From VXMT01 sp965204835 (GTDB lineage Bacteria; Chloroflexota; Dehalococcoidia; UBA2979): a DNA stretch of 64,000 nucleotides. Under the pieces are notes generated by a model. It worked only from the letters and a program-made list of their open reading frames with translations, had not been told where the DNA came from and did not search any database. The position numbers and the translations under genes are program-made. Shown here piece by piece: positions 59,016 to 64,000 of this stretch. The stretch's first letter is position 1; each line of letters begins with the position of its first letter. The DNA is taken from contig OZ242017.1 in NCBI GenBank assembly GCA_965204835.1, positions 558,001 through 622,000 on the forward strand. Direction: 5' to 3'.

Positions 59016-60170
59016 CTAGCCGCTGAACTCCGCTGGGGTGATCTGATCGACTGTATCGCGATCGATGACGATACTGTCGCGCGAAAGCGATTCGAGCGCG
59101 CAACTGGTCAGAGCCCGAAGGATCGTCCGCGGGATCGCGTTGTGCTGCATGGCACTCGCATGTTCGACGAAGGCCTCGAATGCGTCTGCGGTGAAGGGGT
59201 ACGAGTCCTCCTGGACGTCAAGACCGAGTGACGCCGCACGCTCGACGCCCTGCTTCCCATCAACGAACTCGCCGAGCAGCTCAGTCAAGAAAGTCCGGAC
59301 TTGAACGGTCTCGAGGGCTTCGAGGCGGACTATCCCCTCATTGCCGAGCCGAGTTGTGATGTCCCCCTCGAACATGAACCGCGGAACCTCATCCTGCATC
59401 GTCGTGTAGAACGTTAAGATCCATCCTACGGACTGATTGTCGTTGGAATCAGCGAGGCGCCGGAACGCATCATGCCAGGAGTTCTGGGCGTCCGCGTTGT
59501 TAACGTTGTGTAGGACCTCGGACTCGTCCACGAGGAACAAGAGATTCGTTCCGACTCTCTTGAAAAGATCGCCAATGGTGACGAGGAGGTCCACGAGGTC
59601 GCCTGTCTCGACAAGACTGCCCGTGACACCGATCTGGTCTTGCTCCGACGAGGACAGCCTCTCGCCGGTCAGCCAACGCCATGCCACAAGTTTGTTGGCC
59701 GGGCCCGTAGCTAGCAATTGCATTACGTTGTAGACATTCGCGCTGCGAAAGAGTTCCTTGAAGCGCTCCTCGCGATCCTCCCCATCCTGGCGAAGCTCCA
59801 GCGAGTAGTTCACGTATGCGTGCTCTATCGCATCGATTGTAATCGCATCGAGCAGACGCCTGTGCAGAGCCTGATATCGAGTTTTACTTTCCGCCTCCAT
59901 GGAAACGACTAAGGGGACGACAGCTATTTCGGAATGAAGGCGCTCGAAATAGTGCTTTATGTGGTAAATGAGATGGGTCTTCCCAGTGCCATAGTCGCCG
60001 AAAAGGTAGTGGCGCGGTACGTAGCCCGCCATGTACCCCAGCTTGATCTTCTCGATGATCTCTTCATTACGGTCCGCGCCAAAAAACAATCGAGCATCCT
60101 CAATTGATTGCTTGGGGTTTATCTGGAAATTGGGTCGCTTGAGGGAGAATTGGGTCTGTAGTGTGTTCAT
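59016..60170 (-). CDS. AAA+ ATPase A of defence-like operon
   Basis: 384 residues. Walker A is LFGDYGTGKTHLIYHIKHY (about residues 56-63) and Walker B LLFLVDESEVLHNV; the start (FFGADRNEEIIEKIKLGYMA) and RHYLFGD match the BrxC/PglY-like or DUF2791-like P-loop proteins of BREX-type systems only loosely. Its ATG overlaps the RelE-PLD stop (ATGA). It would supply the regulator or loader for the HerA motor. Confidence 0.85.
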   Translation of the reverse strand: MNTLQTQFSLKRPNFQINPKQSIEDARLFFGADRNEEIIEKIKLGYMAGYVPRHYLFGDYGTGKTHLIYHIKHYFERLHSEIAVVPLVVSMEAESKTRYQALHRRLLDAITIDAIEHAYVNYSLELRQDGEDREERFKELFRSANVYNVMQLLATGPANKLVAWRWLTGERLSSSEQDQIGVTGSLVETGDLVDLLVTIGDLFKRVGTNLLFLVDESEVLHNVNNADAQNSWHDAFRRLADSNDNQSVGWILTFYTTMQDEVPRFMFEGDITTRLGNEGIVRLEALETVQVRTFLTELLGEFVDGKQGVERAASLGLDVQEDSYPFTADAFEAFVEHASAMQHNAIPRTILRALTSCALESLSRDSIVIDRDTVDQITPAEFSG

Positions 60171-61183
60171 TCTTGCTCCTTGTACGTACTAATTGCCTGG
60201 AGTTCGACTCGTAGACTCTCCAGTTCCCGAATCACAGTCTCTGCTTCGCCGGCGCCTCGGACCATCACGCCCAGCTCATAATTCCGTTGTAGAGATCTCG
60301 TTGTCACGTTCGCGGAGCCGATGAGGGCAAACGGGATCGGGGCAACATCACATATCATGAATTTCGCATGGAGATCTTGTAGGAAGAATATTCTGACCAT
60401 AGGGAGCGCGTTCAACCGGCGAATGGCTTCCCGGTGGCTTCCCATCGTTGGCGGCCGGGTTATCACATGAACCCTCAGTCTACGCTCTCTGATGAAGCGC
60501 TCCAGTGCATCGAGCGACGACCTTGACCCAGTCCATGCCGTGATCCACGGGGCTACAATACTCAGTTCGGCGATCGGTGATGACGCTCGGAGGCCAAAAA
60601 CTCCCTCGAAGAACTCGTCAATGATCCCCCTGGTCAGGAGACGAACCGTCCACGACGTTGACACTTGCGGCATAGCTCCGCGCCGCTCGAACTCGTACCA
60701 GAGTAGATCGAAGATGTAGTCGGGGACGCCGAGGCTTATCAGATCGGCAAAGTCCTCGGTGGTCTCGCATTGTGAGATCGCATCCATGAGCTCTTCGCCA
60801 AGTTGATACTGCTCGAGCCCCAGTGCTTGTGTGACCACCTGCCCGGTCGTTGGCGTGGTCTCCTCAAGAACATTTTGAAGTACCTCATGCGGAGGTACGA
60901 CTGCCGGCGGTTCGACTTCGGGTATCGCTCGCTGGTAGACGCTACGCCGAGGTTGAACGGAATGGACGTGAATGGAGCGATCGGTCGGAGTAAAGAGTAT
61001 TCGGTACGCCCCGGCGCGGCGTCGCCAGATCGTGCGATAGGTGGAGACCCGCTTAGCGTCGTGGAAGGGATCCCTGCGAATGTCGCGCAGCACTCTCGCC
61101 ACTTGACGTTGGGCGCTCGTCGGCAAGGCGACTAACTCATCATGAAAACGTTGCTCGACGCTGAGACTCCGCGGATCGCTCAT
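60167..61183 (-). CDS. RelE-like domain fused to phospholipase D-type nuclease
   Basis: 338 residues. Residues about 8-85 follow the RelE/ParE toxin pattern (FHDELVALPTSAQRQVARVL, DIRRDPFHDAKRVS, RRAGAYRILFTPTDRS, RRSVYQ). After a linker, the PLD domain (about 195-330) has one HKD site, LHAKFMICDV (H-x-K-x4-D), followed by LIGSANVTTRSLQRNYELG with its Ser/Asn and late Glu. One HKD motif per chain implies a dimeric nuclease like Nuc or the BfiI C-terminus. It is the probable effector of the operon. Starts and stops overlap neighbours by four bases on both sides. Confidence 0.87.
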   Translation of the reverse strand: MSDPRSLSVEQRFHDELVALPTSAQRQVARVLRDIRRDPFHDAKRVSTYRTIWRRRAGAYRILFTPTDRSIHVHSVQPRRSVYQRAIPEVEPPAVVPPHEVLQNVLEETTPTTGQVVTQALGLEQYQLGEELMDAISQCETTEDFADLISLGVPDYIFDLLWYEFERRGAMPQVSTSWTVRLLTRGIIDEFFEGVFGLRASSPIAELSIVAPWITAWTGSRSSLDALERFIRERRLRVHVITRPPTMGSHREAIRRLNALPMVRIFFLQDLHAKFMICDVAPIPFALIGSANVTTRSLQRNYELGVMVRGAGEAETVIRELESLRVELQAISTYKEQE

Positions 61184-61911
61184 CGTGTCCCATCGCCGAC
61201 CCAGCGAAACACTCCATCGGGTCCTTCCTTAACGCTCGGTGCTTTGGCAAGAGCCTCACGCACAAGCGACGTAGTCACAGTCGCTAGTGGATCGTCCGCT
61301 ACGATGAGACGCTCGACGGCCTCGTGGTGCAATGGGACCTTGGTCCGCTGAAGGACTGCCACGGCCTTTAGACCGACTTCGTCCGCTCGGCTGTGGCTGA
61401 TTTCGCCGCTCGACATGATCTGGGCGACGCGCTCCTGAAGCCGTTCGCGATTGCTCGAGTACTTCTGAACGACCACTCGATCGAGACGTGATGCATTCGC
61501 GAGTCCCTCGCGGCTGTCAGTCTCAACCGACAGTAGGTTCGCCATCTTCATGGCCATCGCTGAGAAATCCCGCCCAGCCAAGGCACTGACCTCGCGCAGC
61601 AGGGGAAGCGCCCAGTAGGCGAGAACTGTCTCATCTTCAGTCCATCGGCGTCGCGTTTGCTTTGCGGCGGATGACTGCGCTTTGCTAACGCTCATGTCGT
61701 TCGCCGCACCAGGCCGCAGCGACCAACAGAAACTGGAATCCCGCTCGAAGTCGCTGCCGAGCCCCCTATAGAGGACAGAGTTGACCTCGGACCGAGTCGC
61801 TTGTTTCGCCTTCCCGGCCAGCATCGAGACGATTTCTCTTGCGAGGAGCGGGCGCTCCGCGCCCTGGAGCACTTCGACTACGTAAGGGCGAAGGGGTTCG
61901 AGGGATTCCAT
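61180..61911 (-). CDS. Winged-helix DNA-binding-like protein of defence-like operon
   Basis: 243 residues from ATG 61911. Both ends look like winged helices: LRPYVVEVLQGAERPLLARE plus IVSMLAGKAKQATRSEVNSV (about 7-60) and VAVLQRTKVPLHHEAVERLI (about 190-235), with FRWV at the C-terminus. The middle (RRRWTEDETVLAYWALPLLR) is Trp-rich and helical. It is the first gene of the coupled six-gene operon and could be its DNA-binding or target-recognition subunit, or a regulator. The longer upstream frame has no family pattern. Confidence 0.75.
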   Translation of the reverse strand: MESLEPLRPYVVEVLQGAERPLLAREIVSMLAGKAKQATRSEVNSVLYRGLGSDFERDSSFCWSLRPGAANDMSVSKAQSSAAKQTRRRWTEDETVLAYWALPLLREVSALAGRDFSAMAMKMANLLSVETDSREGLANASRLDRVVVQKYSSNRERLQERVAQIMSSGEISHSRADEVGLKAVAVLQRTKVPLHHEAVERLIVADDPLATVTTSLVREALAKAPSVKEGPDGVFRWVGDGTR

Positions 61912-62266
61912 GGATCCTCGTCTCGCGCATGGGAGAATACCGCAGAGCAAGCCGTTTGTAATAGCGCGCTCTCTACGCTTGGTTCCGCGCAAGGGCCTTT
62001 GACACGTGGTCCCGATTGAGACCGCGCTCCCGTCTCGAACAAGTGGCGATGGGCAGGGCGGCTCCATCTGCGCGTGGGAGCGTCAAGCGTCTCGTCAGCC
62101 GACCGAGCAGCTGCGCGGGGCTTCTTCCCACGGACCCGCGCGGCACCCTGGTTACGGAGTACGCGTCTCCGCGTTCGCCTGAACTAATGGGCTGACCACG
62201 AGCCTCGCGCTCCTCGTGTCCCCTACGGTGCAGCTCGAGTCCATGGTCACCGCTTAGGGGGGAGGA
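61912..62266. other. Intergenic between methylase and ATPase operon, no gene seen
   Basis: 355 bases with mixed short frames. It must hold the promoter of the six-gene operon unless transcription runs in from the methylase gene. No clear hairpin or repeat was seen. Confidence 0.5.
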
Positions 62267-63532
62267 CTACCGCTTCGACAGTACGTCGATCGTCTCGCGG
62301 TTGATCGTTTCTGCCCGTCCTCGCCGCCCTTGGACGGTCTTGGACGGGAGGCGCTTGCCGGAGACTAGACGAACCTCGCGCGTCTCGTAGCTTAAGCCAA
62401 GCGAGCACAGAATCTCGGACACGATCCGGCCACCGTCGATGAGAGTCCCGGCCATGTGCCGAGGGCCCATTACTAGGATTAGGTGACCACCCCTATCCAG
62501 ACGGCCGCAGATGGAACCCAGGATCGGTAGGAGGTCCCCGTAGAATGCCGCCAGATCGTCAGCGCGCTGTTCACTCGACGTGTTGATGGCCCGGCGCGCT
62601 TCGCGCAGGGTCTCGGAAACGGCGAGTGCTCTGTATCTATCGGCGGCCTTAGGTTCGCGGTCGGAGCCACCTGGTGCGCGGTGATCGGCGCGGGTTGGGT
62701 CTTCATCTACGAATTCTCTTGAGATGGTTCCCAGCCAGATGCAGCTGAGCATCGTGAAGTTCCCATAGGCCACAGTGGTCCATGAATCGCCATAGGGAGG
62801 GGAAGTGAGGACAGCGTCCACCGGGTCGAGCGAGTCGAGCACGTTTGCGGAGTCCCCGTGAATGACGTCGGGGCGGGCCGACGAGGCTGTCGATTCGCTG
62901 CGGATGCCGTGGAGAGTGGCCAAGAGGTCGAGTGCCTCGTCGCGGAAGAGGCTTAGCACATCAACCGGTTCTGGACTGGGGCGGCGCCAGAGCTTCAGTT
63001 CCCCCAGTCGCGCCAGCGAACTCTTGCGCACCGTACGGCTGAATGCTGTGAGCAAGAAATCTCGCTCGCTGTCCACCGCATCCGTTCGATCGATAGCCGA
63101 GGCGATACTCCCGAGCGAGGAAGCTGCCCCCTCCTCAAACCACCGCTCGACCCATGGGGCCCATGCCGATGGAGGGTCCAGCCTCTGTTCGTTTGAGAAG
63201 AGATCGCCGACCTGTGCCAGAGCATCCCACAGGGTGCCTCCGCACCACGCTGGATGGAAGGGGGCGGTACTAACGCGTGCGATCAGGCATGCCAACGGGT
63301 TCATGTCGATCCCGATCGCCGGTCGACCAATCGCGGCGGCGGCCCTGAGGGTTGTACCAGACCCCAAGAAGGGGTCGAGCACTCGCGCCCCTGGTCCTGT
63401 GTATCTCTCTAGGAGAACTTGGGCGACTGGCAGGGGCATGGTGGCCGGGTAGGGGTGCACGCGGGCGCCACGGTACCCGAGGAAGTCGAGATCGCCATGA
63501 TGGGGTGCTTGAGTGGTAGCCGTCGTCATCAC
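62267..63532 (-). CDS. DNA (N4/N6) methyltransferase of the defence-like locus
   Basis: 421 residues. Motif I is VLDPFLGSGTTLRAAA (about residues 51-66) with GIDMNPLACLIA as motif II; the catalytic loop is LTSPPYGDSWTT (about 240), which favours an N4-cytosine or N6-adenine enzyme acting on exocyclic amines. The order (SAM site before catalytic loop) fits the alpha/gamma classes. No target-recognition domain of clear type is seen between the motifs, though the long insert (residues 95-225) could serve. It lies upstream of the ATPase/PLD operon on the same strand and probably marks self DNA. ATG 63532 gives the expected start. Confidence 0.88.
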   Translation of the reverse strand: MMTTATTQAPHHGDLDFLGYRGARVHPYPATMPLPVAQVLLERYTGPGARVLDPFLGSGTTLRAAAAIGRPAIGIDMNPLACLIARVSTAPFHPAWCGGTLWDALAQVGDLFSNEQRLDPPSAWAPWVERWFEEGAASSLGSIASAIDRTDAVDSERDFLLTAFSRTVRKSSLARLGELKLWRRPSPEPVDVLSLFRDEALDLLATLHGIRSESTASSARPDVIHGDSANVLDSLDPVDAVLTSPPYGDSWTTVAYGNFTMLSCIWLGTISREFVDEDPTRADHRAPGGSDREPKAADRYRALAVSETLREARRAINTSSEQRADDLAAFYGDLLPILGSICGRLDRGGHLILVMGPRHMAGTLIDGGRIVSEILCSLGLSYETREVRLVSGKRLPSKTVQGRRGRAETINRETIDVLSKR

Positions 63533-63580
63533 GGTACATTCTGCTCAGGGGCAGATGCATCCTAGCAATTTCACCTCCCG

Positions 63581-63721
63581 ATGGGCAACTCTGGGCTCGT
63601 ACTTAGTGCGCATCCGGCGTGCCCGGCGCAAATGGAAAACGTTTCTGTGACGGGCATCCACCGGCAGTGCCTCGACCCTGCCGCGATCCTGTTGCACCCG
63701 GACGAACACCGCCTCGACTGA
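63581..63721 (+). CDS. Possible small ORF or gene fragment
   Basis: 46 codons from ATG 63581 (MGNSGLVLSAHPACPAQMEN onward) to TGA 63721, with a normal amino-acid balance. No ribosome site is strong and no family is recognised. May be a chance frame between the methylase and the edge gene. Confidence 0.2.
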   Translation: MGNSGLVLSAHPACPAQMENVSVTGIHRQCLDPAAILLHPDEHRLD

Positions 63722-63895
63722 GCCGAGTGTAGTCCTCGCCTGCGACAGGTCTTTCTCGCCGGCGCGCCCATCACTTCATGCCCGTCGTCCGGGTGGTCGT
63801 CTTGGGGAGAGCTCGCCCGAGACGGTGAGCGAGCGATGGGGCTCGCTGCCATGTTGGGTTGAGAACGCTCGTCGGGGATCCTGTGGCTCCAGTGA

Positions 63896-64000
63896 TCAGT
63901 ACAAGGCGCCGCGCACGCGTCGCCAGAGATTCTCGAACTCGAGGAACGCGAGTTCGGTCCCGTATTGCGCCAGGTTGTCTGCGACGTTCACGATCAGGCA
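63896..64000 (-). CDS. C-terminal end of a gene cut by the right edge
   Basis: Reading into the window from 64000, 34 codons (CLIVNVADNLAQYGTELAFL, then EFENLWRRVRGALY) end in TGA at 63898-63896. The amphipathic helical pattern and clean stop mark it as a real C-terminus. No family can be named from this much. The 350 bases to the methylase start hold no better gene. Confidence 0.65.
   Translation of the reverse strand, partial: CLIVNVADNLAQYGTELAFLEFENLWRRVRGALY

Overview
The window is high-GC and gene-dense and looks like a chromosome segment from a Chloroflexota-type bacterium. That placement is an inference from style: long Thr-Pro (TPTPTP) linkers in several secreted proteins, an F420-type (DUF385) oxidoreductase, a GPP34-cytochrome P450 fusion and NHLM-type peptide export. 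An actinobacterium is the main alternative. No rRNA, tRNA or CRISPR array was seen. Both edges cut genes.

Layout. 1-15.4 kb is mostly housekeeping and metabolic: a partial membrane protein, a zinc-binding lipoprotein with a candidate metalloregulator operator, an Ldh-family dehydrogenase, threonine synthase, an HNH protein, a DUF385 protein, a GPP34-P450 fusion divergent from an SDR epimerase, and a five-gene operon (XRE regulator, unknown, dual-specificity phosphatase, ADP-ribosylglycohydrolase, unknown). 15.5-31.0 kb is a RiPP locus: a one-protein sensor kinase/response regulator/DNA-binding regulator, an HlyD-type adaptor, a C39 peptidase-ABC exporter, a second NHLM-type ABC protein, an unrecognised 365-aa protein, an array of 14 precursor genes with nitrile-hydratase-like (NHLP) leaders on the opposite strand, and a SAM methyltransferase. 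31.0-43.2 kb is a mobile, decayed stretch: a lipoprotein, a complete IS21-type element, a leucine-rich-repeat membrane protein, a complete IS256-type element with target duplication, IS fragments, and a Phd/Doc-like toxin-antitoxin pair plus a second doc fragment. 43.3-54.8 kb holds two converging operons: a membrane P-loop GTPase-like protein, a SHOCT/coiled-coil membrane protein and a PKD-like protein on +, and a trypsin-like protease, a tubulin-like protein and a vWA protein on -; a degenerate DnaQ-like protein follows. 55.3-63.5 kb is a tightly coupled defence-like operon (two AAA ATPases, a HerA-like ATPase, a RelE-PLD fusion, a winged-helix protein, an unknown) next to a DNA methyltransferase.

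How the parts work together. In the RiPP locus every one of the 14 short cores (5-19 residues) contains tryptophan, none contains cysteine, and tryptophan is absent from the leaders. No known maturase (LanM, YcaO, radical SAM, nitrile hydratase) is present, so the 365-aa protein and the methyltransferase are the only obvious tailoring candidates. A 17-bp box followed by exactly 15 bp and CATACT lies before both the regulator gene and the methyltransferase gene, suggesting an autoregulated circuit. The C39 exporter would cut after GG or GA and export the cores. The 55-63 kb operon is the second candidate new system: a modification/restriction-like set whose likely nuclease joins a RelE-like domain to a phospholipase D domain.
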